A stretch of DNA of 64,000 bases, taken from assembly GCA_036346275.1 (NCBI GenBank), contig CM070725.1, positions 40,424,104-40,488,103 on the forward strand, written 5' to 3'. Made by a program: the position numbers and the translations under genes. The DNA is from Otatea glauca (lineage: Eukaryota > Streptophyta > Magnoliopsida > Poales > Poaceae). A model generated the notes under the pieces. It did not search any database, was not told the origin of the DNA, and saw nothing but the letters and a program-made list of their open reading frames with translations. This document shows, piece after piece, positions 1-10,540 of the stretch. Numbering within the stretch: position 1 is the first letter of the stretch; the number at the start of each line of letters is the position of its first letter.

Positions 1-405
1 CCTAAAAAGGATTTTGTGTTTTCCGCAAAAGGGCTTAAACGTAATGCTAGAAAAACGCAACAAGGACCTAAATGCGATGTATATTTTTTCAAAAAAAAGG
101 GACCCGAACGGCTTTTTTTTCCCTAAAAGGACCTAATCGTAATTCCATTTTTTTGGTAAAAGGACCCGAGCGCAAGCCTTAAAAACGCATAAAGGACCTA
201 GACGTAATATATATTCTTTTTTATTGGAAAAGGACCTAACCGTATTTTTTTCCTGGAAAAGGACCTATATGTAATTTTTTTTCGAAAAAGGACCCAGTTG
301 TAATTTTTTTCGGCCTTCTCGGCTCGAGCCGCGAGCCGAGTCGGCTTGCTCCACGGCTCAAATCGTCCAGAGGCCAGGAAATCTTCCAACATTAGTAAGG
401 GTATG
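1..405 (+). repeat. Degenerate 'aaaggacct...cgtaat' repeat, copy 1 (truncated by window edge)
   Basis: The stretch is built of imperfect units of roughly 40-50 bp, each running A-rich, then ggacct, then a 'cgtaat' or 'tgtaat' core, then a T-run. It ends in a palindrome (arms 318-326 and 332-340, loop AGCCG) and a tail 'ggaaatcttc..'. The same order of units, palindrome and tail recurs at 6855-7262, so this is a defined repeat family rather than chance low complexity. I see no coding potential. The family is not recognised. Confidence 0.7.
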
Positions 406-762
406 ATTCATCTTTCTATATCAAGGATCATTACTTTGAAACAATCCATTGAATATATTTAACTTGTGTAGTTGTAGTATACTCATGACAATATAGGATA
501 AACTCCAAAGCAATCCAAAATTGATTATGTGCATATTAATTCCAAGTTCAATTATTTATATGCACATATTTAATGGAGTCTATTCTATTGTTGATGGTAT
601 TAAGAGTATTGATCCATTTCCACCACTCCAACATAATTTAGATCATTACTTAGTAACCATCAAATTGAGTATATAAAACTTGTGTAGTTAATATATACTC
701 ATGTAAATTTAAATAAAATTTAAATTGAGTTCGGTTGTCTTTCAATCAATCAAAGAACGATT

Positions 763-2729
763 CATCATGTGTTGATGGTGTTTCTTCGTTGGTTAAGGAC
801 AAGCGAAAAGTTCTTGAGTATAATGAAGCATTAGTTGCATCAAAGTACTCAAGACATCTTTAAATCATTCAAATTGATTAGGGTTGTGCTCAATTGATCG
901 TGGTGGCATCCATTATATGTTGATGGAGTGCAAGTGATGATTGAGACAACCGTATTTGTTGGACTAACAATCTTCTATGAGTTGTGAAAAGGTTGAGTAC
1001 AGGAAAATGAAGAATCAGGAAGAAAAAGTCATCATGTGTTGATGAACTTTAAGAGGTGATCCCGAAGTAAAGAAGAATAGAGGAAGTTCATCATGTGTTG
1101 ATGAACAAGAAGAGAGAACCCAGCTTGGAGAGAAGATGATGGAAATCATAAAAGCTCCAAGTAGGATTGCTAGAGGCAAAGGTATTACTAGCTAGGACTA
1201 AGCATGTGTTCCTAGTCTTTTACCAATCTCGGTATTTGGATGGGAGACCCTGTTGCTAGTTAGGTGCCGTATTATTAAGAGGGGTTGAGTCATTTAGCTT
1301 GAGCTTCATCATGTGTTGATGAACTCAATCCGGTTCACTCTAGCTCACTCTCTTAGTTGGTTTTTGTATGAGCAAAGTATTTTCATATGTTGCAAATAAG
1401 GGAGCTCATGTTTGCTTCTTATTGAATCTTAATTGATTTGGATTTTGCATTGAGCTATGAATTTGCATGTGTTGCAAAAGGGAGATAGCTCATGCAATTT
1501 AGTTTAAGTGGTTTTGCATGGAGCTAAGTTTTGCATGTGTTGCAAAAGGAGAGAGCTCATTAAATTTGATTTTAATGATTGTTGTTTGCATGGAGCTGGA
1601 TATTTGTATGTGTTGCAAATAGAGAGCTCATGCATTGGAGTCTTAGCTTGTGACTTGGTCATGTGTTGATCATCACAAGGCTAAGAAAAGATTATGCTTT
1701 GTGTTTGCAAAATGAGTTTATGCAAAATGTGGTTTTATTGGTTCTTATCTTGGAGCATGAGATAAGCATTTGTAAATGTGTTTCGCAAAGTGTTGGGATC
1801 ATGTGTTGATCATCTCATAGCTCAAGATTTGACTTTAAATTGGATGGATTTGTTATTTGCAAATGCGTTTTGCAAATAAGTTGGTGGTTATGGGTTTCGA
1901 TCTTAGAGCATATGATAGGGTGCTAAAGAATTGATCTAATTGGTTCTATGTTTATTTGCAAATGTGTTTTGCAAATAAGTTGAGCTTTAATGTGATTCTT
2001 TGGAGAATATGAATAGGGTTTGCAAATGCGTTTTGCAAATTGCTTAATCATGTGTTGATCATCACATAGCTCAAAGAATCAATCATTATTGGTGTTTGAT
2101 TCAAAAAGAAAAGATTTTTTTGTGAAAAATCTATTTCTATTCTGGAAAGTCGGTCATACCGCCCTGAGGCTGATAGCACCGGGGGGTCCGGTGCTACCGC
2201 TCTCTGTTGGCCAGTAGTACCGGAGGTCCGGTGCTATCTCCCCTCTGGCCAGTGTGAAAAATCCAAAGAGGAGTGTTTTCTCGGTTTTGCTGGCCGGTGC
2301 TACCGCCCGAGCGGTAGCACCGCTCCCGGTTGGCTGGTGCTACCGATTTTTCTGTACAACGGCTAGTTTTCTAGCCGTTGGCCTGGAAGCTGGTGCTACC
2401 TGGCCCAATTAGGCGGTAGCACTGGGTTTGCTGATGTTTTGCCCAACTTGCCCCCCAACGGCTAGTTTTTCTTGGAGAGGTTATACAAGGAGCCTTAGGG
2501 GATGGCATCTGGGCTTGCTAAGTTTTTAGGAGTTCTTGGAGGTGGAGTGCATGTGTTGCCTTCTCTATTTTGTCTCTTGAGCTAAGAGTGAGCCCTAATT
2601 GCATGTGTTGCAATTAGGAAGTGGATTGAGAGCCTCTTGTGCATATGTTGCACTTAAGGAGGATACTAGTGCATGTGTTTCACTTAGGAGGTCACCGGAG
2701 TGTATGTGTTGCACTAGGTGAAGCTCAAG
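763..2729. repeat. Array of at least 17 hairpins with a shared ATGTGTT loop and different stems
   Basis: Each unit is a variable arm of 4-11 bases, then nearly always ATGTGTT (or ATGCGTT / ATATGTT), then the reverse complement of the arm. Units checked by hand lie at 763-777, 909-927, 1029-1045, 1086-1106 (7 bp arms), 1299-1328 (11 bp with one bulge), 1462-1478, 1529-1547, 1602-1620, 1656-1672, 1797-1811, 1853-1879 (10 bp), 1952-1978 (10 bp), 2019-2039, 2594-2618 (9 bp), 2639-2653, 2668-2684 and 2699-2715. The unit at 909-927 has a longer, shifted loop. Some sit inside larger stems: 1994-2005 pairs with 2070-2080, and 2576-2583 with 2722-2729. The unit spacing is irregular. Function unknown. 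Confidence 0.75.
2140..2480. repeat. GC-rich palindrome cluster (ggtgctaccgc / gcggtagcacc)
   Basis: Several copies of a ggtgctacc / ggtagcacc motif occur here. There is an 11 bp perfect hairpin at 2296-2306 / 2311-2321 (loop CCGA) and a 10 bp one at 2357-2366 / 2371-2380 (loop TTTT). Similar 'cggtagtaccg' blocks occur in the LTRs at 25078-27173 and 36149-38284. Palindromic motif clusters are known in LTRs of the Copia Sirevirus lineage, so this supports an LTR origin. Confidence 0.6.
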
Positions 2730-4333
2730 CGGAAGGCTTGACTTGTTACTCTTGGAGGTTGCCGCCTCCTAGGCGGCATAGAGCGTCGTGCGCAGGAGCT
2801 CTCAACGGAGGTTGTGAGAAGCCCTAGCAAAAGTTTGTGAAGGTCGGTGCTTGTCTACCCGGAGGGGTAAAGAAGCAATCACTAGTAGATTCGAGGTGGG
2901 TGCTCAATTTGTGGAGCCGATCCAATGTGTTTGGGCTAACCTCAACGTGGATTAGGGGAGATCGGCAAGTCTCCAAACACCACGGTAAAAAGTATTGTCT
3001 CCTTGTGTATGCTTACAATTACTTATTTACATTGTTGCAATTTACATTCCTAGAATTAAATTGCTTGTTTGTCCTTAGGATTGTAATTTATTGTTAGAGA
3101 CATAATTAGCTAGTGCACTTAGTGAGTCTAGTTGACTTAGGCTTTAATTGTCAAAACATTAGTTTATCGCTTCCGCATTGATTATTGTTTATGTTTTGAC
3201 ATAGGGATAAATAGAGTGTGTATTTAGTGAGAAGAATTTTTAAAGCCGCCTATTCATTTCCCTCTAATCGGCATCCTCGATCTTACAGATGCGTACAGGT
3301 GTGTCATGTACCGCGCTAGGGGACCGCAGCAGGGGTACCGCATAGAAGGTGCTCGAAAGGAGCACCTCTCGTGCTATGCTAGCTCGGTAGCATTAGCATT
3401 AAGGCACCGTTTTAATTAAGTAAAATGCATTAATTAAGTGGTTAATCAAGTGATTAATTAACTAAGTGATTTAATTAAACGATTTAATTGAGTAATTAAT
3501 GTCACAAAGTTCTTACCGAGCCATGGGACCTCAGTACTTCCTATCGTGGTCTCCCAGTGCAGCAGATGATACATGTCACCTGCTGGTGCTTGTACGGTTA
3601 GAGAGGGGGCTATTTTTATAAATGCGTTCAGAAGAGGATTAGATTTGAAAAAAAGAGGTAGGAGGCTAGAAAAATGATGATAGTGGCCTGCTATTGTGAT
3701 TTTATTGTCAGACACTCAGACCTGCTATTGTTATAGTGGCCATGAAGTTGTCATATAGTTTTCCCCACAGCATGGATTCTTTGCCCCACTTTACTCTGCA
3801 TTTCATTGTTATGTTACGTGAGTTTTGGACAGATATAATAGTTCTCACTCCAAATGGTCAGACAACAGCATTTTTACCTAGCAAGAGCAACTGTTAAAGC
3901 AGCATTCTCACTCCAAATGATTTTTGGGTTCCAGATTGGTGGCAGAGATTTCTCAGGATCAATTTTAAAGCATTACTTATAGAATGAACTAGAAATTTCA
4001 TTAGAAGGAGCTGCATAATCTGTTTAGGTTTCTCTCTGAGCAAATGGACATGTAGAATCTATTAAATTTGGTATTTAGTGAAGAGATACATTGTACTACC
4101 ATCTACTGATATATTTTCTGATAGGTCAGGTAAAAGACGATAGTGTCCCCAAGTGCTTGATTGCTTGATATCTTAACTTTGAAGTCAAAATTTTGCAGTC
4201 ATGTTGAATTGAATGTTCTCTTGAACCAATGATTATCCCTTTGTTTGCTTTGCTTTACTTCTTTAACCGAGGCCAACAAAATCATATGAATTTCTCTAGT
4301 TATGAGTACATTCAAGAAAACATGCTTCTCATG

Positions 4334-4373
4334 CTGGTGGGTGTTTGATATAACTGGTGGGTGTTTGATATAA
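4334..4373. repeat. Perfect 20 bp tandem duplication
   Basis: The unit CTGGTGGGTGTTTGATATAA occurs twice head to tail at 4334-4353 and 4354-4373 with no mismatch, which suggests a recent slippage or break-repair duplication. Confidence 0.85.
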
Positions 4374-4424
4374 CTTCTGCTGTATAAAGAAACCCAATCG
4401 GCAGCCGAGCAACCTCCTCTCCTA

Positions 4425-4535
4425 GTGCCGCCTAAGCCGCCTAGGACCGTCTACGCGCCGCCTAGGCGCCCCCGCCTAGCATTCCGATTATAGCATAATC
4501 GGGGCGGATGCCTACCGCCGAGCGCCTAGGTGAAC
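4425..4535. repeat. GC-rich nested palindrome, MITE-like
   Basis: A central perfect stem (4484-4491 / 4495-4502, loop AGC) lies between outer arms cctaggcgc (4461-4469) and gcgcctagg (4522-4530). The surroundings are rich in 'gccgcctagg' words. The nested symmetry and the sharp GC contrast to AT-rich flanks fit a small foldback element. I did not find a target duplication. Confidence 0.45.
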
Positions 4536-5788
4536 ACTGAATATAAGTATATAGCTAGTGCTACAGTCTGGATCCATGAAAGGGAAATATAGTGTACACT
4601 GGGAAAGAAGAGGCTCAATGATTCTCATTGATTGCATGAGTTAATGGAGGTCAATCAATTTAGACAATAATTTTTTATTGCGGATTTTGTTAAAAAAAAG
4701 GTATAATGCTACCACAAAAAAATGGTAAGATGTGTCTTGGTGAGAAACTTCTGCTTGGTTTGCACATGTCCTTTCCATATGTGCACAACAGGTAAGCTAT
4801 AAAAAATTTAATTAAAATCCCATAGCACCTGGATATATGCAAATAGATGTATCCTTTTGTTATTGGCCTTTGTTGTCAGCAGTTTAGCTGCAGTTAATGT
4901 TCCTTTTGCCTTTTATTGCTTTCACATTTTGCACTTAAAGCATGGTTATATTTACAAGTGCACACATCACCCGTCCTAATAATGATTATATTCAAATTCT
5001 CATGCTTTATTTTTTATCTACACTTTTGGATTATTATTCAGGTTTTTTTAATGTTGAGTGCACTTGTAAAACACTGAGCACTGCATATTTAGGATGATTA
5101 TCAGAAGGTTGGTGTTGAGAAGAACAAGTAGGGTGTTTATCCCGATGCTTCTCAAGGCTCACAAACTCTGCAAATCGCCAGCCCTGATAGAAATGATGCA
5201 AATTAGTAGGCTTACACGGCTGCAAACCAAGGTAGTATATACTACAATGCGCCTTTTCTATGCACAATGGCCTTTCGAGCGTTAAATAGCTAGTACCTAA
5301 CTTGATGCCGCTTGACATTAAGCAACGCAAACAAGCTTCAATTGGTGAGTTTAAGAGTATGCAGAACTGGACTTGCACCTGAGATCACCATCATCCTGTT
5401 AAAGAGCTCACGATTTGTCCTGCCAAGGAAAGAAGCATCACAGGTACGCCAATTCTACAGTTCCATTAGTACCACCAAATGCCAAGGAAAGAAGCATCAC
5501 AGGTAGCATCACTGGTTGTTCCCAGTGCAGTATGCGTACGGAGAGTCTAGCAGTCAGCTGGGGGGCATAATTCTGCCAGGAGCTCCCCCCAGCGCGATTG
5601 GATCTTTGCTACAGATCAAAAGATGAAGAGATCTTTGGTATCTCAGATGCTATACATTCAGGAATAATATCGTGCTTTAACACTGTCCAGTTTCTCTGAA
5701 AAAATCTACCACCACCAGGTAAACCGTCCAGCTTAGGGTCCTTTCAGAGAACTGCTTGCAAATACTTCCATTCATAGAGGCCGTCACC

Positions 5789-5832
5789 TTCTGTTCTGCT
5801 TCTGCTTCTGCTTCTGCTTCTGCTTCTGCTTC
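5789..5832. repeat. (CTTCTG)n microsatellite
   Basis: Seven or so hexamer units in a row. Read in frame on the - strand the repeat gives alternating Glu-Ala, which creates spurious open frames on both strands. No domain surrounds it. Confidence 0.9.
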
Positions 5833-6118
5833 GTGCGGCACTCGACGGGGAGCGACAGCAGGATCGCTATTCGCTCGTGTAAAGATGCTGGGAGAAAAGG
5901 CCAAAACCTCCTGCTTCGACTGCCTCGCCCTTGACGCCCTTAAGTTTTTTAAGTTTATTTTTTCCTCGCACGCTTTGCCATGTAAATACATGGTGTTTCT
6001 GTCACCCGTGTGGAAGGTTTAATGGAACAGCGTATGTTTCTAGACTTTTGGTCTTTTTGACTTCAAGCATCTGAAATCTGAATGCCTTCTTCTAGGTGCC
6101 TCTTTGACTTGCTTGCTG

Positions 6119-6357
6119 TACTCCGTTGAGTAATAAATCATTTTTTTTAAAACACGGTATAAGTTTACGGAGGGACTCAAAACGTAGGTATTGTAATATT
6201 GCAACTCAATATCTCTGCTTTAATGTAGAAAAATATATGTTATTAGAGCATATCATTTAATAAGAGTATGCATGGTTTAATAATTTTATATTTTTTAGAT
6301 TTAGTATTGTACTTGCGTACGATGGGTTTGGATTTATATCACTGGACGGAGGAAGTA
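6119..6357. mobile_element. Stowaway-like MITE
   Basis: The left end is TA-CTCCGTTGAG and the right end is GGACGGAGGAAG-TA, matching the grass Stowaway (Tc1/Mariner) terminal signature CTCCCTCCGTCC with TA target duplication, in decayed form. The length of about 239 bp and the AT-rich interior fit the family. Confidence 0.7.
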
Positions 6358-6784
6358 ATAAATTAGCACAACTTTCAACATTAAATAAACAGTTATGACA
6401 AAAGGAAAATATAGATGGATGCGTGATTGCTGCGCCCGCGCCCGAGCGACTTCGCTCACGCTAGGGCTTGCAGGCAAAAATAGGAGCTGCACAGGATTTC
6501 GAGCATGCTTCAGTACAATTTTTTCTCTCAAGGTCGGTACCGGATGGTCTGTCACTCGCATACGATATCCTCCCCTTCCATTGACCATTGGCATAAAATG
6601 TTTCGAGAGCTACAGCAAACGATGGGTTAGCTTGGCTTGGCTAAACAGATCCTAATTTAAATTAACATGACAAGTTGACAACTAAGGCTACACTAACATG
6701 CAATCGATGCCACCGTTAAATCTCATTCTACAATAATAACAAGATAGAAACCTATACGCCGGCGTGCCACGCCGCGGGCGCCGC

Positions 6785-6856
6785 TCTTCACGCGAGCAAA
6801 TCGAGAAAACGCGCGATCGACGCTTCACACACGAGCAAATCGAGAAAACGCGCGAA
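6785..6856. repeat. 40 bp direct repeat, two copies
   Basis: The core cgagcaaatcgagaaaacgc occurs at about 6793 and again at about 6833, a period of 40 bp. It directly abuts the start of the ggacct repeat copy 2. Confidence 0.75.
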
Positions 6857-7262
6857 AAGGACCTAAATTTTTTTTTGTGTTTTCCGCAAAAGGGCTTAAA
6901 CGTAATGCTAGAAAAACCAACAAGGACCTAAATGCGATGTATATTTTGTTTTTAAAGAAAAGGGATCCGAAAGTTTTTTTTCCTGAAAAGGACCTAATTG
7001 TAATTTCATTTTTGGTAAAAGGACCCGAGCATAAGCCTTAAAAACGCATAAAGGACCTATACGTAATATATAGTCTTTTTTTCGAAAAAGGACCTAACTG
7101 TAATTTTTTCGGAGAAAAAAACCTATATGTAATTTTTTTTTCGAAAAAAGACCCGGATGTAATTATTTTTGGCCGGCTCGGCTCGAGCCGCGAGCCGAGC
7201 CGGCACGCTCCAACGGCTCAAATCAACGTCGTGGCAGGAAATCTTCAGACTTTAGGAAAGGT
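6855..7262 (+). repeat. Degenerate 'aaaggacct...cgtaat' repeat, copy 2
   Basis: Collinear with 1-405 over its whole length, including 'gggcttaaacgtaatgctag', the middle units, the palindrome and the 'ggaaatcttc' tail. The palindrome here is stronger, with 14 bp arms (7172-7185 and 7191-7204, loop AGCCG). Same orientation as copy 1. A shorter relative of the tail ('aatccttcaagctttagg..aaaggtata') is seen at about 50056-50092. Confidence 0.75.
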
Positions 7263-7276
7263 TTGATACGAGCAAC

Positions 7277-7468
7277 TGTTATGGTGATCGTCTTGCTTTT
7301 GTGTCATCTCCTAGCTTGGTTAAGATTATGATGGCTGTTTACCTAGCAAGAGCTGAACTATGCCTGGAAGAGAACAGCTGGATAAACAGTGATGACTATC
7401 TAAAAATTGCACATACTCTGCCTTTTCTGTTTGGAGTTTATTTAGAGGTCAAACTGAAAACTTTTTAA
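7277..7468 (+). pseudogene. Possible gene fragment, unidentified
   Basis: There is a 63-codon open stretch with balanced, protein-like composition (reads ..YGDRLAFVSSPSLVK.. and ..ARAELCLEENSW..) ending at TAA 7466-7468. It has no convincing start and lies within transposon-derived DNA, so a captured exon fragment is the likeliest reading. I do not recognise the protein. Chance openness cannot be excluded. Confidence 0.2.
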
Positions 7469-8589
7469 GCTATTGTTCCTTAATTAGTTTTCAATCATGA
7501 GTTGCGATCCATTGTAGACATTTTTCGAAATATCTGTATGCTTATTAATTGAAAATTTTGATATCAGAATAAAGGATTTTAGTATCTAGAAGTACATTGA
7601 GTGTGGAATCTGCAATTGTTGTATATGTTATCACAAGCTCGCAGCCTTATTTTGATTTGAAATGAAGGGCCTTTTGCTCTTTACAAGTTGTAGTTTATCA
7701 AGACTTAGCTGCATCTGATGGGATGCATACTTAGTAGGCTTATTTCTTTCCTGTTTTCTTTTTGCGAGATTAGGCTTCTTTCTTTGACGAGGCGTAAAAT
7801 TAAGTAGTTTTATTATTGGCAGCTCCCTTCCAGTCACACAAGTCATTCTATTCAATGCATCAGAATGTATTTTTCGAGCGACATGGTGCTCCTCCCAGGC
7901 AATGGTATGTTCAGTAAGTGATATTCATCCTGGCTCCTTCGTAAGCTTCAATTTGAATGGCTTTTAAGTTTTTAGTCATGTCAGGTTTGGAAGAATTTAG
8001 TGCTTATGCTGTCTTTGTCCAGTAGGATTATCTAAACGAGTTTAAGGCCACGGTGTACAGCAGTACAGCTAAATGCGCTTCCCTCAGTTATGCATCTAAT
8101 GAGATGCAAATTATGCTTCTTCTTTTTGTGTATTCTGCTCTGATCACTGAGGCATGGGAAAACATTGTGCACCAAAGCATTTTTCTTTACATGCGATTTT
8201 GTACTTATTTTGCGCTTTTACTACTGATAGCACACTTGCTTGCCTTCATTCCTGTCTTCCTTCCCCTCTTCAGTACCGCACGGCGGCACTAAGTTGGACC
8301 GTGGTTGATGGCACTGTAAGCTCGCCGTGTGCTGGCTGCGCAGGGAGCAAGCGCCGCTTGCCGTGCACAACTGATGAGCTCCATGACTCATTTGGACGCC
8401 GTCGAAGACATTAGCTATACTTGTGTTCGGACAACAAATGTGCCGCTGCTACTTTTGCCCAGCTGCAGCTCCTTTTGATGTACACATGTGCCGCTGCAGC
8501 ACCTTCCCTGTCTGTCACGTATACATTCCACTAGATGCGTGGGCATGCCGCGCCAGAAGTCACGTGTCCAGCAGTGAAAATCGTGCGAC
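7469..8589. other. Intergenic, no gene recognised
   Basis: AT-rich DNA with short overlapping open frames (8053-8292, 8154-8414, 8423-8653, and 7631-7855 on the other strand) that lack any recognisable motif. It is bounded by ggacct-type repeats on both sides. Confidence 0.4.
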
Positions 8590-9075
8590 TCAAAAAAAAG
8601 TTTCAGATTTTTTTAGAGGGTCTTCTCGGGAAAGAAAAGGGGTTTGGATATAATCCTTGAATTTTCCGGGACGGTCTGCTCGAAAAATAGTTGACCTAGA
8701 TGGAATTTCAAAATTTTCGGATGCCTTTCTCGCCATAGAAATGAACCGAGAGGGTTTTCTATGGAGAAAGCGGACATGGACGTAATTTCATAATTTTTGA
8801 AGGGCCTGGACGAAAGAAAAAGAATTTCATTTTTTTAGGGGGCCTTTCCGCAAAAAAGGACAAAGATTTCGAAATTTTCGGACGACCTGTGCGAAAGAAA
8901 ACGAATTTTGACATTTTTGAGGGGTCTTACAGCAAAAAAAGACCTGTATGTAATTTTTGGAATTTAATTTCAAGAATTTTTAGGGTCTTTTTGCAAAAAA
9001 AGACCTGTATGTAATTTTAGAAATCCCTGGAGGCCTTTTCGTAAAAAAAGACCTGTATGTAATTTTGGAACTATA
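8590..9075 (+). repeat. Degenerate 'gacctgtatgtaatttt' tandem repeat
   Basis: Units of about 55-65 bp end in 'aaaaaagacctgtatgtaattttggaa'. The last three (about 8930-9068) are the most alike. The theme (purine run, gacct, tgtaat, T-run) resembles the repeats at 1-405 and 6855-7262 but is a distinct subfamily. Confidence 0.6.
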
Positions 9076-9328
9076 CCATTAAAGCTAAGTTATAACAGGC
9101 ATTACATGTTATTACTTAAAGATATATATTATTTTGTGATAAAAAATATTAAAACATAAAAAATAATCCTTGTATATGGCAACGCTGCACACCGTGCAAA
9201 CAAAAAAGAAAAAAGAAGCATACGGCTACGCACGCAGGGGAAAAAAGAGAAAGCAAGTAACAAAAAAAAGGAGTAAGAGAGGATGAAATCTAAACTCCCA
9301 ACTTAGAGTCCTAATCATGCACTATTAG

Positions 9329-9801
9329 AGGGTGTTTGGCATAGCTCTAACTCCATCAAAATCCGTAGAGTTGGTAAAGTAGGGTATTTCTAACTTCAGA
9401 AATTTATGAAGCTGGAGTTGTGGGTACATTAAAAGTGTTTAGGTGGATCATCTTGTTTACATTTTAGACTAAAAATATAAACTTAGATTGTGTTTGGTAC
9501 AGCTCCAGCTCTACATCCACTAGATTCGTGGATCTGGTAGAGCTGGGTATTTCTAGTTCCACCCAATCTGTGGAGCTGGAGCTATGGATATAGTAAGAGT
9601 GTTTAGGTGAGTCATCTTGTTTACATTTTAGACTAAAAATATAAACTTAATTCATTTTGTTTTAACCTACAAGTTTCAGATCTGAAGTGTAGTTAGGATC
9701 TAGAACTCTACCAAACAGGGCTTAATTCACTTTATTTTAGCTTACAAGCTACAGATCTGAGATGGAGTTAGGATCTAGAGCTCTGTCAAATAGGGCCTTA
9801 G
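9329..9801. mobile_element. hAT-like MITEs, nested or tandem (family M1)
   Basis: Two related units lie here. One starts 'gggtgtttggcatagctc' at about 9330 and a second starts 'gtgtttggtacagctccagc' at about 9488 and ends 'ctctaccaaacagggct' near 9721. A further partial end lies at about 9795. The second unit is clearly homologous, in reverse orientation, to 34941-35141, including 'gtaaacaagatga' and the 'agatctgaaacttgta' word. The TTTGG / CCAAA termini are typical of grass hAT MITEs. Confidence 0.65.
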
Positions 9802-10381
9802 CATCGCACGGCAAGAGATTGACAACTCAATGGTTACGATATCCTAATCATATATTTTTTAAAAAAAATTAGCCAGGAGCGCTAGTTTTCATTGTAAAAG
9901 GAGAATAAACTCAATGGTTACGAGCTACAAATACATACATATACCCCACACACGCCCGCCCGCCCTATGCTTGCACTCGACGCCGTGGAACAACATGTGC
10001 CGAGCGAGCTCGAACGCAGGTGGCTGACGTACGCACGAGACGAGACGGCCAACCAACTGAGCTACGCTCGGTCTCCATATCCTAATCATATTTGGCTACT
10101 CTAAGTTCTGTATTCACGTAGTATAAAAAGAGTTCTACACCACTTATTTTTGTGGTCTAACATAGTGGTGCATATTAATGGCATGGTTGGAATGTAGGAG
10201 TCCCACAATTCAAATTCCGCAAAAAAACGAGAAAATTCTCACGTTGCAAACGGGGATAGCATGAACAATGTATTGGTATGATTAGAAATTCTACAACAAC
10301 CTTTAATATTGGGGAAATTCTAGAAATCCTCTTGTTAATCAATGGAAACTAATTATAGCTACAATAATCCTAAAAAGGAAA
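9802..10381. other. Intergenic, no gene recognised
   Basis: Contains a short GC-rich island (about 9945-10075) that has no open frame of note, otherwise AT-rich. Confidence 0.4.
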
Positions 10382-10540
10382 GGAATAATTGATGAAATGC
10401 CCTCACTTACTTGTACCATTGATCATTTGTCTTATGATGTCTCACTGACATGCGGGCCTTGGAGCCACATGTCAGTGAGACAAACAGGGCAAATGATCAA
10501 TTGCACAAAGTAAAACATGGTAAATAATCAATTCCCCCAG
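10382..10540. mobile_element. Foldback MITE
   Basis: The centre is a perfect 14 bp hairpin (10439-10452 / 10468-10481, 15-base loop). Pairing continues outward through attgatcatttgt / caaatgatcaat and 'ggaataattgat' / 'aataatcaattcc'. Overall length is about 160 bp. I saw no clear target duplication. Confidence 0.6.

Larger units (their letters stand above)
406..3290 (+). mobile_element. LTR-retrotransposon-derived sequence, probably a Copia-type solo LTR or LTR plus leader
   Basis: The right end (about 3250-3290) reads as a typical grass Copia LTR terminus: 'ccctctaatcggcatcctcg' followed by 'atcttaca', close to the ends of the LTRs at 21337 and 38284. No primer-binding site follows, which suggests a solo LTR. 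The left boundary is inferred only from where the flanking repeat at 1-405 stops matching its copy at 6855-7262. I did not find a matching TG start or a target duplication. The interior holds the hairpin array (763-2729) and GC palindromes (2140-2480). No gag or pol reading frame is visible. Confidence 0.5.
3291..6118. other. Intergenic, no gene recognised
   Basis: The stretch contains a short hairpin (3347-3354 / 3360-3367, loop GAAAG), an AT-rich degenerate 'ttaattaag' run at about 3410-3505, a 20 bp direct repeat, a GC-rich nested palindrome and a CTTCTG microsatellite, the last three listed separately. Short open frames around 5034-5500 and 5677-6022 have no recognisable domain. The latter is driven by the microsatellite. 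Confidence 0.5.

Noticed and set aside
763..2729. A CRISPR-like array
   Set aside because: Spacing is irregular, only a 7-base loop is shared, and the variable parts are self-complementary stems. The setting is a plant retroelement with no cas genes.
5677..6022. Open frames with Glu-Ala or Ala-Ser repeats
   Set aside because: Produced by the CTTCTG microsatellite read in different frames; no flanking domain.
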